Of a DNA stretch of 64,000 nt, positions 17,949 through 25,738 are shown in pieces; position 1 is the first letter of the stretch, and every line of letters begins with the position of its first letter. The stretch spans positions 391,118-455,117 of the forward strand of contig NZ_LKTM01000001.1 of the NCBI RefSeq assembly GCF_001417955.2, written 5' to 3'. This DNA is from Mycobacterium gordonae. GTDB taxonomy: Bacteria > Actinomycetota > Actinomycetes > Mycobacteriales > Mycobacteriaceae. Both the position numbers and the translations under genes were made by a program. The notes under the pieces are model-generated. The model saw nothing but the letters and a program-made list of their open reading frames with translations. It made no database searches and was not told the DNA's origin.

Positions 17949-18067
17949 TGGACGCCGATCGTGACTTCGGTGCACTTGATGAACACCGCCGCGGGCTGAC
18001 CGGCCTCCAGGCCGAGGTCGACCTCGGTGATAGTGCCCTTGAGTTGGTTGCGGGTTGATAGGCGCAT
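17945..18067 (-). pseudogene. Truncated TOBE-domain (molybdate-binding) gene
   Basis: A 40-residue frame, MRLSTRNQLKGTITEV followed directly by DLGLEAGQPAAVFIKCTEVTIGVQ. The first part matches the start and the last part the end of small molbindin-type TOBE proteins of about 70 residues; roughly 28 central residues are missing in frame. A TOBE domain lacking its central strands is unlikely to bind molybdate. The frame has no internal stop and still overlaps the alcohol dehydrogenase start, so it may persist as a translated leader. Confidence 0.65.
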
Positions 18068-18192
18068 CGTTGGAGCGTAGCCCCGTGCCGCGATCGAGTG
18101 TGCGGGCACGGCTTCGGGTGTGTGTCTACCGCGGGATCTACGCGGTTTCAGCGCAATAGGCGCATACTCGAATCCGCTGGTGCACAGGTGAA

Positions 18193-18798
18193 CTAGTGTC
18201 GCGGCCCGAGCAGGGCAACGGACGCGTCAACGGCCGGTTCGACGATGCTTCGCACCGGCCGGCCGTCCTCGACCGCCAGCGCCACCAGTTCCCGCAGGCC
18301 GCCCACCAGGATCACCGCCAGCGGGACGGTCAGGGGCGGGAGATCAGCGCGCCGGAAACCCGGGCTGCCACTGAGATTGACCAGCAGGCCGGTGAGCAGC
18401 TCGAGACCTTGGCGCTGAACCGGGCGGGCGTAATCGCCCAGCGAGGGCAGCTCGCGGATCCAGCTCAGCGTGATGGCCGGCCGGGATTCGATGTTGCCGA
18501 CGTAGCCCTCGACGGCCTGGCGGATCTGCTGGTGCCAGTCGGCCTCGGGGTCGACCGCTACCCGGATGTCTTCGGCCATGATCTCGATCTCGGCGCGCAG
18601 CAGGTCCAGGAAACACTGTTCCTTGCTGGCGAAGTGGTCGTAGAACGTGCGTTTGGAGGTGCGGGCGTGGCGGACGATGTCGGCGACCGTCGTGGCCCGG
18701 TAGCCGCGCTCGCCGATCGACGCGGCGAGGCCGTCGAGCAGTCGCAGCCGGAACGGATCGGGTTGCGCCGCAACCGCGTCATCAGCCACTGCCGTCAC
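18193..18798 (-). CDS. TetR-family regulator (Rv0135c-like)
   Basis: A 201-residue TetR. HTH: ATTVADIVRHARTSKRTFYDHFASKEQCFLDLL. It is divergent from cyp138, as Rv0135c is from Rv0136, and two identical-format palindromes lie in the 116-bp gap. GTG 18798 is the start. Autorepression together with control of cyp138 is the natural reading; the ligand is unknown. Confidence 0.9.
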   Translation of the reverse strand: MTAVADDAVAAQPDPFRLRLLDGLAASIGERGYRATTVADIVRHARTSKRTFYDHFASKEQCFLDLLRAEIEIMAEDIRVAVDPEADWHQQIRQAVEGYVGNIESRPAITLSWIRELPSLGDYARPVQRQGLELLTGLLVNLSGSPGFRRADLPPLTVPLAVILVGGLRELVALAVEDGRPVRSIVEPAVDASVALLGPRH

Positions 18799-18824
18799 GA
18801 TCGGGCCCTTCGCTTGTCAGGTTT

Positions 18825-18840
18825 GGTACCACAGAGTACC
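18825..18840. promoter_or_regulatory. Candidate operator 1 between TetR and cyp138
   Basis: GGTAC-CACAGA-GTACC, a perfect inverted repeat with 6-bp spacer. Its twin starts 33 bp further on, about three helical turns, so two dimers could bind on the same DNA face. Confidence 0.65.
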
Positions 18841-18857
18841 GTACAGGGAAAGCCTTT

Positions 18858-18873
18858 GGTACACCGCAGTACC
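18858..18873. promoter_or_regulatory. Candidate operator 2 between TetR and cyp138
   Basis: GGTAC-ACCGCA-GTACC: same arms and spacer length as operator 1 but a different spacer sequence, which argues that the arms are what is conserved. It lies 42 bp before the cyp138 start. Confidence 0.65.
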
Positions 18874-18914
18874 ACCCCTGATCGAGGGGGCAGAACGTAG
18901 GGAGTAACACCTCC

Positions 18915-20258
18915 GTGAGCCAAGCCATCGACGCGCCCGCCGTGCCCGAAGTCAAGCTGCCGCCGTCCACCCACATCCCAAAGCTGTTCCAGGGCCTCAT
19001 CTTCGCGTTCTCCCGCAAGGGAATGATGCGACGCCTGACCGCCCGATACGGCTCCGCGGTCACCATGCACATCCCCATGTACGGCCACATGGTGATGGTG
19101 TCGGATCCGCAGCTGGCCAAGCAGGTGTTCACCACCAGCCCGGACGAGCTGGGCAACATACAGCCCAATCTGAGCCGGATGTTCGGATCCGGGTCGGTGT
19201 TCGGGCTGGAAGGTGACGACCATCGCCGCCGGCGCCGGTTGCTGGCGCCGCCGTTCCACGGCAAGAGCATGAAGAACTACGAGACGATCATCGAGGAGGA
19301 GACCCTGCGCGAGAGTGCCGGGTGGCCCGAGGGGCAGTCGTTCGCGACGTTGCCGTCGATGATGCACATCACGCTGAATGCCATCCTGCGTGCGGTGTTC
19401 GGCGCCGAGGGTGCCGAACTCGACGAGCTGCGCCGGATCATTCCGCCGTGGGTCACGCTGGGCTCCCGTCTGGCGGCGGTGCCCAAACCCAAGCGGGATT
19501 ACGGCCGGTTGAGCCCGTGGGGCAGGCTGTCCGAATTCCGGCGCCAGTACGACCTGGTCATCGACAAGCTGATCGACCGCGAGCGGTCGGACCCGAACTT
19601 CGCCGACCGCAACGACGTCCTCGCGTTGATGCTGCGCAGCACGTACGACGATGGTTCGGTCATGTCGCGCAAGGACATTGGCGACGAACTGCTCGCGCTG
19701 CTGGCAGCCGGACACGAAACCACCGCCTCTACGCTGGCCTGGGCCTTCGAGCGGATCACCCGCCACCCCACGCTGCTGGCCGACCTGGTCGAAGAGGCCG
19801 ATAACGGCGGCAGCGAGCTTCGGCAGGCGACGATTCTGGAAGTTCAGCGCGCCCGTACCGTCATCGACCTCGCCGGACGGCACGTATACCCGCAGACCTA
19901 CCGACTCGGCGAGTGGGTGATACCCCGCGGGTATTCGATCATCGTCAACATCGGCCGGATACACGACAACCCGGACGTGTTCCCGCATCCCGAGCGCTTC
20001 GACCCGCAGCGCTATATTGGCGGCAAGCCGTCGGCCTTCGCGTGGATACCGTTCGGCGGCGGCACCCGCCGTTGCGTGGGAGCCGCGTTCGCCAACATGG
20101 AGATGGACGTGGTGCTGCGAACGGTGTTGCGTCAGTTCGTCGTTGAGCCCACCACTGCCCCGGACGAGCGGTGGCACGGCCGGGGCGTGGCGTTCGTCCC
20201 CAAAGACGGCGGCCGGATTGTGGTGCGGCGCCGCACAACTCAAGGGCCTACTGACTAG
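18915..20258 (+). CDS. cyp138: Cytochrome P450 CYP138
   Basis: A 447-residue P450 monooxygenase, the position and size of Rv0136. The I-helix motif AAGHETT is at about 264-270, the K-helix ExxR is E309-R312, and the haem loop [10 protein letters not shown] carries the ligand Cys387. The proline-rich start [15 protein letters not shown] is P450-like. GTG 18915 is chosen because it follows GGGAGTAACACC. Substrate unknown. Probably controlled by the divergent TetR. The stop overlaps convergent msrA by 11 bp. Confidence 0.94.
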   Translation: MSQAIDAPAVPEVKLPPSTHIPKLFQGLIFAFSRKGMMRRLTARYGSAVTMHIPMYGHMVMVSDPQLAKQVFTTSPDELGNIQPNLSRMFGSGSVFGLEGDDHRRRRRLLAPPFHGKSMKNYETIIEEETLRESAGWPEGQSFATLPSMMHITLNAILRAVFGAEGAELDELRRIIPPWVTLGSRLAAVPKPKRDYGRLSPWGRLSEFRRQYDLVIDKLIDRERSDPNFADRNDVLALMLRSTYDDGSVMSRKDIGDELLALLAAGHETTASTLAWAFERITRHPTLLADLVEEADNGGSELRQATILEVQRARTVIDLAGRHVYPQTYRLGEWVIPRGYSIIVNIGRIHDNPDVFPHPERFDPQRYIGGKPSAFAWIPFGGGTRRCVGAAFANMEMDVVLRTVLRQFVVEPTTAPDERWHGRGVAFVPKDGGRIVVRRRTTQGPTD

Positions 20259-20763
20259 CGGAGGCCCGTCGCGGCAGCTTCCAGCCCGGCCGCACGTAGT
20301 GGCAGGTGTACCCGTTCGGGTAACGCAGCAGGTAGTCCTGGTGCTCGGGCTCGGCCTCCCAGAAATCGCCCGCCGGGCTGACCTCGGTCACCACCTTGCC
20401 GGGCCACAGGCCGGACGCCTCGACGTCGGCGATGGTGTCCAGCGCCACCCGCTTCTGCTCGTCGTCGACGTAGAAGATGGCCGAGCGATAACTCATGCCG
20501 CGGTCGTTGCCCTGGCGGTTCTTCGTGGTCGGGTCGTGGATCTGGAAGAAGAACTCCAGCAGAGTGCGGAAGTCGGTGGCCGACGGGTCGAACACGATCT
20601 CGACGGCCTCGGCATGTGTGCCGTGGTTGCGGTAGGTGGCGTTGGGTACGTCGCCGCCGCTGTAGCCGACCCGCGTGCTGATCACTCCCGGCTGCCGCCG
20701 GATCAGGTCCTGCATTCCCCAGAAGCAGCCACCGGCGAGGATGGCTTTCTGCGTGCTCGTCAT
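20248..20763 (-). CDS. msrA: Peptide methionine sulfoxide reductase MsrA
   Basis: Reduces methionine-S-sulfoxide in proteins. The 171-residue protein has the catalytic GCFWG motif at Cys13, the family block [28 protein letters not shown], and the [19 protein letters not shown] element. ATG 20763 has an AGGAGG ribosome site at good spacing. No resolving cysteine is visible near the C-terminus ([10 protein letters not shown]), so thiol recycling may use Cys in GYTCHYV or an external partner. Matches Rv0137c. Confidence 0.95.
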   Translation of the reverse strand: MTSTQKAILAGGCFWGMQDLIRRQPGVISTRVGYSGGDVPNATYRNHGTHAEAVEIVFDPSATDFRTLLEFFFQIHDPTTKNRQGNDRGMSYRSAIFYVDDEQKRVALDTIADVEASGLWPGKVVTEVSPAGDFWEAEPEHQDYLLRYPNGYTCHYVRPGWKLPRRASASQ

Positions 20764-20844
20764 TGCTGTCCTCCTAACCGGCCCGGGCCGGCAGCTCAAG
20801 CTCAGGCACCCAGGCTACACTCCGCCCGTGAGGTGTAACGGCTC

Positions 20845-21351
20845 GTGAGCGGCCCGGAATTCCCCAAAAGTGAACTGGCGGCAGCCTTCGCGCAGTTCGA
20901 GCAGACCGTGGCCAGAGCGGCCGAAACGCACGATTGGGACGCCTGGGTGCAGCACTACACGCCCGACGTCGAGTACATCGAGCACGCGGCGGGCACCATG
21001 CACGGGCGTGACGAGGTGCGCACCTGGATCAAGCGCACGATGACCAGCTTCCCGGGCAGCCACATGGTGGAGTTCCCGTCGCTGTGGTCGGTCATCGACG
21101 AGCCCACCGGGCGCATCATCATGGAGCTCGACAACCCGATGCGCGATCCAGGCGACGGCAGCGTCATCACCGCGACGAACATCTCGATCATCACCTATGC
21201 CGGCGACGGCCTGTGGCGCCGCCAGGAGGATATCTACAACCCGCTGCGCTTCGTGCAGGCCGCGTTGAAGTGGTGCCGCAAGGCCCAGGAGTTCGGCAAC
21301 CTGGACGACGACGCTGCGGCCTTTCTCAAGCAGTACGGGGGTGCGCAGTGA
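20845..21351 (+). CDS. NTF2/SnoaL-like protein (Rv0138-like)
   Basis: A 168-residue protein with a cone-shaped NTF2-like fold: FAQFEQTVARAAETHDWDAWVQHYTPDVEYIEHAAGTMHGRDEVRTWIKRTM, then IIMELDNPMRDPGDGSVITATNISIITYAGDGLWRRQEDIYNP. These folds serve as small ligand-binding or isomerase domains; no activity can be assigned. The start is GTG 20845. It is coupled to the following epimerase gene by a 4-bp overlap, as for Rv0138-Rv0139. A TACACT element at about 20813 is a possible -10. Confidence 0.86.
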   Translation: MSGPEFPKSELAAAFAQFEQTVARAAETHDWDAWVQHYTPDVEYIEHAAGTMHGRDEVRTWIKRTMTSFPGSHMVEFPSLWSVIDEPTGRIIMELDNPMRDPGDGSVITATNISIITYAGDGLWRRQEDIYNPLRFVQAALKWCRKAQEFGNLDDDAAAFLKQYGGAQ

Positions 21352-22364
21352 GCGGGCGGCCGAAACTGGTGATCGGCGCCAACGGGTTCCTCGGTTCGCA
21401 CGTCACCCGGCTGCTGGTCGAGGACGGTCACGACGTGCGGGTGATGGTGCGCCCAAATGCCAACACCCGCTCGATCGATGACCTGCCGGTCACCCGCTTT
21501 CACGGCGACGTCTTCGACACCGCCACCGTGCGCGAAGCGATGGATGGTTGCGACGACGTCTATTACTGCGTTGTGGACACCCGCGCCTGGCTGCGTGACC
21601 CGGCGCCCCTGTTCCGCACCAACGTCGACGGGTTGCGCAACGTCCTTGACGTAGCGAAAGACCCTGAGTTGCACCGATTCGTGTTCACCAGCACCTACGC
21701 ATCGGTGGATCGCAGGCACGGGCACGTCGCCACCGAAGCCGACCGGATCGGCGACCGTAAGGTCACCCCCTACGTCCAGTCCCGGGTGCAGGCCGAGGAC
21801 CTGGTGATGCGCTACGTCGCCGACTTCGGTTTGCCGGCGGTCGCGATGTGCGTCTCCACCACCTATGGCAGCGGTGACTGGGGCCGCACCCCGCACGGCG
21901 CGTTCATCGCCGGCGCGGTCTTCGGCAAGTTGCCGTTCCTGATGAGCGGTATCCAGCTGGAGGTGGTGGGCGTCGACGATGCCGCCCGGGCCATGATCCT
22001 GGCCGCCGAGCGCGGCCGTAACGGGGAGAAGTACCTGATCTCCGAGCGCATGATCCCGTTGACCGACGTGGTGCGGATCGCGGCCGACGAGGCCGGGGTC
22101 GCACCGCCACGGCGGTCGATCCCGGTGCCCGTGCTCTGTGCGCTGGGCGCCCTGGGCAGCCTGCGGGCCCGGCTGACCGGCAAGGACGCCGAACTCAGCC
22201 TGGACTCGGTGCGGATGATGCGCGCCGAAGCCCCGGTCGACCACAGCAAGGCGGTCCGCGAGCTGGGCTGGAAACCGCGGCCGGTGGAGGAGTCGATCCG
22301 CGAGGCGGCCCGCTTCTGGGCCGGCATGCGAAAGGCTGCGAAGAAGGCTGTCGCACCCGAATAG
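21348..22364 (+). CDS. NAD-dependent epimerase/dehydratase family protein (Rv0139-like)
   Basis: Extended SDR of 338 residues. The cofactor motif is GANGFLGSHVTRLL, with VRVMVRPNANTRSID after strand 2, VFTSTYASVDRR containing the serine, and YVQSRVQAEDL giving the Y-x3-R/K-like site. Here the tyrosine is followed by R rather than K at the +4 position, so catalysis may differ. GTG 21348 overlaps the Rv0138-like gene. Related proteins reduce dihydroflavonol- or steroid-like ketones; substrate unknown. Confidence 0.88.
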   Translation: MSGRPKLVIGANGFLGSHVTRLLVEDGHDVRVMVRPNANTRSIDDLPVTRFHGDVFDTATVREAMDGCDDVYYCVVDTRAWLRDPAPLFRTNVDGLRNVLDVAKDPELHRFVFTSTYASVDRRHGHVATEADRIGDRKVTPYVQSRVQAEDLVMRYVADFGLPAVAMCVSTTYGSGDWGRTPHGAFIAGAVFGKLPFLMSGIQLEVVGVDDAARAMILAAERGRNGEKYLISERMIPLTDVVRIAADEAGVAPPRRSIPVPVLCALGALGSLRARLTGKDAELSLDSVRMMRAEAPVDHSKAVRELGWKPRPVEESIREAARFWAGMRKAAKKAVAPE

Positions 22365-22374
22365 GCTGGCGACA

Positions 22375-23190
22375 ATGGAACGTGTTCACGTTGACCTCAA
22401 CGGGCCACCTCAGACCATGCTCGCGACGCTGTACGCCAAGGCACTCGACGCTGACGCGCCCAAGTCGATCCTGCGCGACGAGTACGCCAAGGCCGCGGTG
22501 CAGCACATCGATTACGACTGGGCCGCAACGACTATCACCAAGCGGCGGGCACCGTCGGTGGCGGTCCGCAGTGCGCATTTCGACAACTGGGCCCGGGAGT
22601 TCCTGGCCGCACACCCCGAGGCGACCGTGTTGCATGTCGGGTGTGGCCTGGACGCCCGGGTGTTCCGGCTCGACCCTGGGCCCGGGGTGCGCTGGTATGA
22701 CATCGACTACCCGGAGGTGATCTCGCTACGCGAGCGGGTGTACCCCGCGCGCGAGAACTGCCGCACCGTCGCGGCTTCGGTGACCGACCCGCAGTGGCTG
22801 GCCGACCTACCGGCCGACCGTCCCACCCTGTTCCTCGGCGAGGGGCTGACGATGTACCTGACCAAGGACGCCGGTCTGGCGTTGCTGCGCCGGGTGGTCG
22901 ACCGATTCCCCTCCGGTGAACTGCAATTCGACGCCTTCAATACATTCGGCATCCGCACCCAGGTGATCAACTCCGTCGTTCGCCGCTCGGGATCGACCTT
23001 GTACTGGGGGATCGACCGGCCGTCCGACATCCTCGACGAGGTGCCTGGCACGCGGCTGGTGGCCTGGGAATCGGTGTTCGACAGCGAGACGTTCGCACTC
23101 GTACCCCCCGCCGTGCGGTGGATGGGCCGGGTGATGGCGCGGGTGCCGGCGCTGCGGAACATGGCGCAGTACCACCGCTACGCCTTTTGA
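22375..23190 (+). CDS. SAM-dependent methyltransferase, leucine carboxyl methyltransferase type
   Basis: A 271-residue class I methyltransferase of the LCM family. The SAM motif is VLHVGCGLDARVFRLDPG, with the acidic strand-2 end WYDIDYPEV, and post-motif FLGEGLTMYL. It begins 10 bp after the epimerase gene on the same strand and may be co-transcribed. It is shorter than, and distinct from, the three tandem methyltransferases at 28.9-31.7 kb. Acceptor unknown; polyketide-tailoring enzymes of similar sequence exist. Confidence 0.87.
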   Translation: MERVHVDLNGPPQTMLATLYAKALDADAPKSILRDEYAKAAVQHIDYDWAATTITKRRAPSVAVRSAHFDNWAREFLAAHPEATVLHVGCGLDARVFRLDPGPGVRWYDIDYPEVISLRERVYPARENCRTVAASVTDPQWLADLPADRPTLFLGEGLTMYLTKDAGLALLRRVVDRFPSGELQFDAFNTFGIRTQVINSVVRRSGSTLYWGIDRPSDILDEVPGTRLVAWESVFDSETFALVPPAVRWMGRVMARVPALRNMAQYHRYAF

Positions 23191-23229
23191 AAACGGGAAT
23201 GTGGGCGGCCCGAATGCGTTGAACGTCTC

Positions 23230-23604
23230 ATGAGCCATCCGGAAATCAAGGAACCCAACGCGGGTCACCCGATCACGATCGAGCCGACGCAGGGGCGGGT
23301 CCAGGTCCATGTCAACGGCGAGCTGGTCGCGGACAGCACCGCGGCCCTGGGTCTGCAGGAGGCCAGTTTGCCTCTGGTGCAGTACATTCCACTGGCCGAC
23401 GTGGTGCAAGAGCGGCTCACGCGGACCGACACCAGTAGCTACTGCCCGTTCAAGGGCGAGGCCAGCTACTACAGCGTGACGACCTCGGCCGGTGACACCG
23501 CCAAAGACGTCATCTGGACCTACGAGCAGCCCTACCCCGCGGTCGCCGCGATCGCCGGGCACGTCGCGTTCTATCCGAACAAAGCCGAGATCACGGTCGG
23601 TTAA
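23230..23604 (+). CDS. DUF427 protein (Rv0140-like)
   Basis: A 124-residue DUF427 protein. The domain signature is VHVNGELVADSTAALGLQEASLPLVQYIPLADV, then TDTSSYCPFKGEASYYSV and DVIWTYEQPYPAVAAIAGHVAFYPNKAEI. The CPFKG-type motif is the invariant centre of the family. Function unknown. It corresponds to Rv0140 and is the first of three DUF427 proteins in this window. Confidence 0.9.
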   Translation: MSHPEIKEPNAGHPITIEPTQGRVQVHVNGELVADSTAALGLQEASLPLVQYIPLADVVQERLTRTDTSSYCPFKGEASYYSVTTSAGDTAKDVIWTYEQPYPAVAAIAGHVAFYPNKAEITVG

Positions 23605-23620
23605 GAGGCGCATTTGGATG

Positions 23621-23665
23621 ACGGCGACCCGCTGCGCCCGGCTCCGCCGCGCTTGCGATCGCCGT
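23621..23665. terminator. Probable bidirectional terminator hairpin
   Basis: ACGGCGA at 23621-23627 and its complement TCGCCGT at 23659-23665 bracket an imperfect GC-rich stem (CGCTGCGC / GCGCTTGCG) between the convergent DUF427 and NTF2-like genes. Confidence 0.5.
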
Positions 23666-24049
23666 TCAGGGAAACACCCGGGCCAGCGCCTGGGTGTCGG
23701 TGTACTCGCGAAGCGACACGATCATGCCGTCCCGGGTGTCGAAGATGCAGACGAACGGGCTGTCGTACTCGGTGCCGTCGGCGGTGGCGCCGTAGACCTG
23801 GCCCTCGACCACCACGGTTTCGCCCTCGTTGACACACCGGCGCAGATCGATGTTGATCTCGAAGACCTGCTTGCGCCGTTCGACCACGCGGCGCATGGTC
23901 TCCTTGTTCCACTCTTCGCGCGTGATGATGGTCCAGTAGGTGAAGTCGTCGCTGAGCAGCTGGAAGCCTTCGTCGAGGTCCCCGCCCTCGCACATGCTCT
24001 GCAGGAACATCCACGCCAGTTCGGCCTGTGGGTCATCAAAAGGCGTCAT
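23666..24049 (-). CDS. NTF2/SnoaL-like protein (Rv0141c-like)
   Basis: A 127-residue NTF2-like protein: AELAWMFLQSMCEGGDLDEGFQLLSDDFTYWTIITREEWNKETMRRVVERRKQVFEI then VVVEGQVYGATADGTEYDSPFVCIFDTRDGMIVSLREYTDTQAL. The end of the last strand (REYTDT) is typical of the fold. Small-molecule binding or isomerisation is possible, no activity known. ATG 24049 is preferred; it is preceded by an in-frame GTG at 24052. Convergent with the DUF427 gene as in Rv0140-Rv0141c. Confidence 0.82.
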   Translation of the reverse strand: MTPFDDPQAELAWMFLQSMCEGGDLDEGFQLLSDDFTYWTIITREEWNKETMRRVVERRKQVFEINIDLRRCVNEGETVVVEGQVYGATADGTEYDSPFVCIFDTRDGMIVSLREYTDTQALARVFP

Positions 24050-24146
24050 CACGGCGTCATCACAAGGCCATCCTGTCTCGCGCGACAGTTGACGGTCAAT
24101 TGACACGGCCGTCGGTCGGTGTGCTGCGGTAGGAAGAATCATCGAG

Positions 24147-25058
24147 GTGGAGACCGTCCGAGACGTCACGTTTGCCGGAGCCGGCGGCTTCGGGCATACG
24201 CTGGCGCCGTTACGGCGGGGCCGCGGTGACCCCTGCTTCCGGGCGGGTGGCGACGGCACCATCTGGCGGACCAGCCTGCTGCCCAGCGGGCCGGTCACCG
24301 CGCGGATCAGTCGCGTCGGTCGCGACACCGCCCGCTGCCAGGCCTGGGGAGCCGGGGCGGCGGAGTTCGCGGAGTTGTTTCCGGCGATGATCGGAGCCGA
24401 TGACGACGCGTCGGGCTTCCAGCCGCAGGAGCCCACCGTGGCCGCGGCCCACCGCAAGGTGCCGCACCTACGGCTGGGTCGCACCGGGCAGGTGCTGGAA
24501 GCGCTGATCCCGGCGGTGATCGAGCAGCGGGTGCCGGGCGCCGACGCATTTCGATCGTGGCGGGTGCTGGTGAGAAAGTACGGCACGCCCGCGCCCGGGC
24601 CGGCGCCGGAGGGCATGCGGGTGCTGCCGTCGGCAGACGCGTGGCGGTACATCCCGTCGTGGGAGTTTCACCGCGCCAACGTCGACCCCGGACGCGCGCA
24701 GACGGTGGTGGTGTGTGCCCGGCGGGCGTCGTCGCTGGAACGGCTGGTATCACTGCCGCCGGCTCAGGCGCGGGAGGCGCTGATGTCGCTGCCCGGAGTG
24801 GGGGTATGGACTGCCGCCGAGACGGCGCAGCGCGCGTTCGGTGACGCCGACGCTCTGTCGGTGGGTGATTACCACGTGTCGAAGATGATCGGCTGGACGT
24901 TGATCGGCCGTCCGCTCGACGACGCCGGCATGCTCGAACTGCTGGAACCCATGCGTCCGCACCGGCACCGGGTGGTCCGGGTGCTCGAAGCCAGCGGACT
25001 GGCCTACGAGCCGCGGCGCGGCCCCCGCCTTCCGGTGCAGCAGATCCACCCGCTCTAA
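24147..25058 (+). CDS. DNA-3-methyladenine glycosylase/AlkA-like HhH protein (Rv0142-like)
   Basis: A 303-residue protein with an N-terminal beta domain and a C-terminal HhH-GPD domain. The hairpin is SLPGVGVWTAAETAQRAFGD, followed by ALSVGDYHV with the Asp where AlkA has its catalytic aspartate. It probably excises alkylated bases, though no activity is known to me for Rv0142. GTG 24147 is the start, about 97 bp from the divergent NTF2-like gene. The domain order and length (Rv0142 has about 308 residues) match. Confidence 0.82.
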   Translation: METVRDVTFAGAGGFGHTLAPLRRGRGDPCFRAGGDGTIWRTSLLPSGPVTARISRVGRDTARCQAWGAGAAEFAELFPAMIGADDDASGFQPQEPTVAAAHRKVPHLRLGRTGQVLEALIPAVIEQRVPGADAFRSWRVLVRKYGTPAPGPAPEGMRVLPSADAWRYIPSWEFHRANVDPGRAQTVVVCARRASSLERLVSLPPAQAREALMSLPGVGVWTAAETAQRAFGDADALSVGDYHVSKMIGWTLIGRPLDDAGMLELLEPMRPHRHRVVRVLEASGLAYEPRRGPRLPVQQIHPL

Positions 25059-25126
25059 GGGTTAGTGCCTGCCTCATCGGGTACACGTTCGGCAGGACAT
25101 CAAGCGAATTCTTTGAGGGGAAATCG

Positions 25127-25669
25127 ATGACGCAGTTCACAATTCCGGGACTCACCGACAAGCAGGGTGCCCGGCTTGCCGAGATCCTGCAGCGGCAGCT
25201 GAGCACGTACAACGACCTGCACTTGACGTTGAAGCACATTCACTGGAATGTGGTGGGCCCCAACTTCATTGGTGTGCACGAGATGATCGACCCGCAGGTC
25301 GAGGCGGTGCGCGGCTACGCGGATGACGTCGCCGAACGCATTGCGGCGCTGGGCGCGTCGCCGAAGGGCACGCCGAACGCCATCATCAACGACCGGGACT
25401 GGGACGACTACTCGGTGGGCCGCGACACGGTTCAGGCCCACCTGGCCGCGCTGGACCTGGTCTACACCGGTGTGATCGAGGACATCCGCAAGGCCATCGA
25501 CGAGACCGACGAACTCGACCAGGTCACCCAAGATCTGCTGATCGGCCAGGCCGGGCAGCTGGAGAAGTTCCAGTGGTTCGTCCGGGCACACCTGGAGAGC
25601 GCGGGCGGGAAACTCGCCCACGAGGGTGCCAGCAGCGAGAAGAGTGCGGCGGACGCAGCGCGGGGCTGA
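25127..25669 (+). CDS. dps: DNA-binding protein from starved cells (Dps), ferritin-like
   Basis: A 180-residue Dps very like M. smegmatis Dps1. It forms a 12-subunit shell that oxidises iron and shields DNA in starvation. The ferroxidase region LTLKHIHWNVVGPNFIGVHEMIDPQVEAVRGYADDVAERI is intact, and QLSTYNDLHLTLKH precedes it. The lysine/alanine-rich C-terminal tail (HEGASSEKSAADAARG) is shorter than in M. smegmatis, where it binds DNA. ATG 25127 follows GAGGGGAAATCG. M. tuberculosis lacks a Dps at this place, so it marks a difference from the pathogen. Confidence 0.94.
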   Translation: MTQFTIPGLTDKQGARLAEILQRQLSTYNDLHLTLKHIHWNVVGPNFIGVHEMIDPQVEAVRGYADDVAERIAALGASPKGTPNAIINDRDWDDYSVGRDTVQAHLAALDLVYTGVIEDIRKAIDETDELDQVTQDLLIGQAGQLEKFQWFVRAHLESAGGKLAHEGASSEKSAADAARG

Positions 25670-25676
25670 TTGCATG

Positions 25677-25738
25677 CGCCGAGCGTGAACTCACGGCGCG
25701 AAAATCGCGAAAATCGCGCCGTCAGTTCACGTTCGGCG
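25677..25738. repeat. Dispersed palindromic repeat, family B, copy 2
   Basis: 25-bp arms (25677-25701 and 25714-25738) with two mismatches around a 12-nt loop of AAATCGCGAAAA. The arms read CGCCGAGCGTGAACT... It lies between convergent dps and the clc gene and holds the stop codon of clc, whose last residues SPNVN are encoded by the arm. It can act as a terminator for both. Confidence 0.8.

Noticed and set aside
18068..18192. Possible hairpin GTGCCGC...GCGGGCAC between the TetR and TOBE genes
   Set aside because: Too imperfect and short to call a terminator with confidence.
18795..20243. 482-codon open frame on the minus strand
   Set aside because: Antisense to cyp138, which has all P450 motifs.
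20778..20791. Perfect 14-bp palindrome CCGGCCCGGGCCGG between msrA and the Rv0138-like gene
   Set aside because: All G and C with simple composition; in DNA of this base content such a short palindrome is weak evidence for a site.
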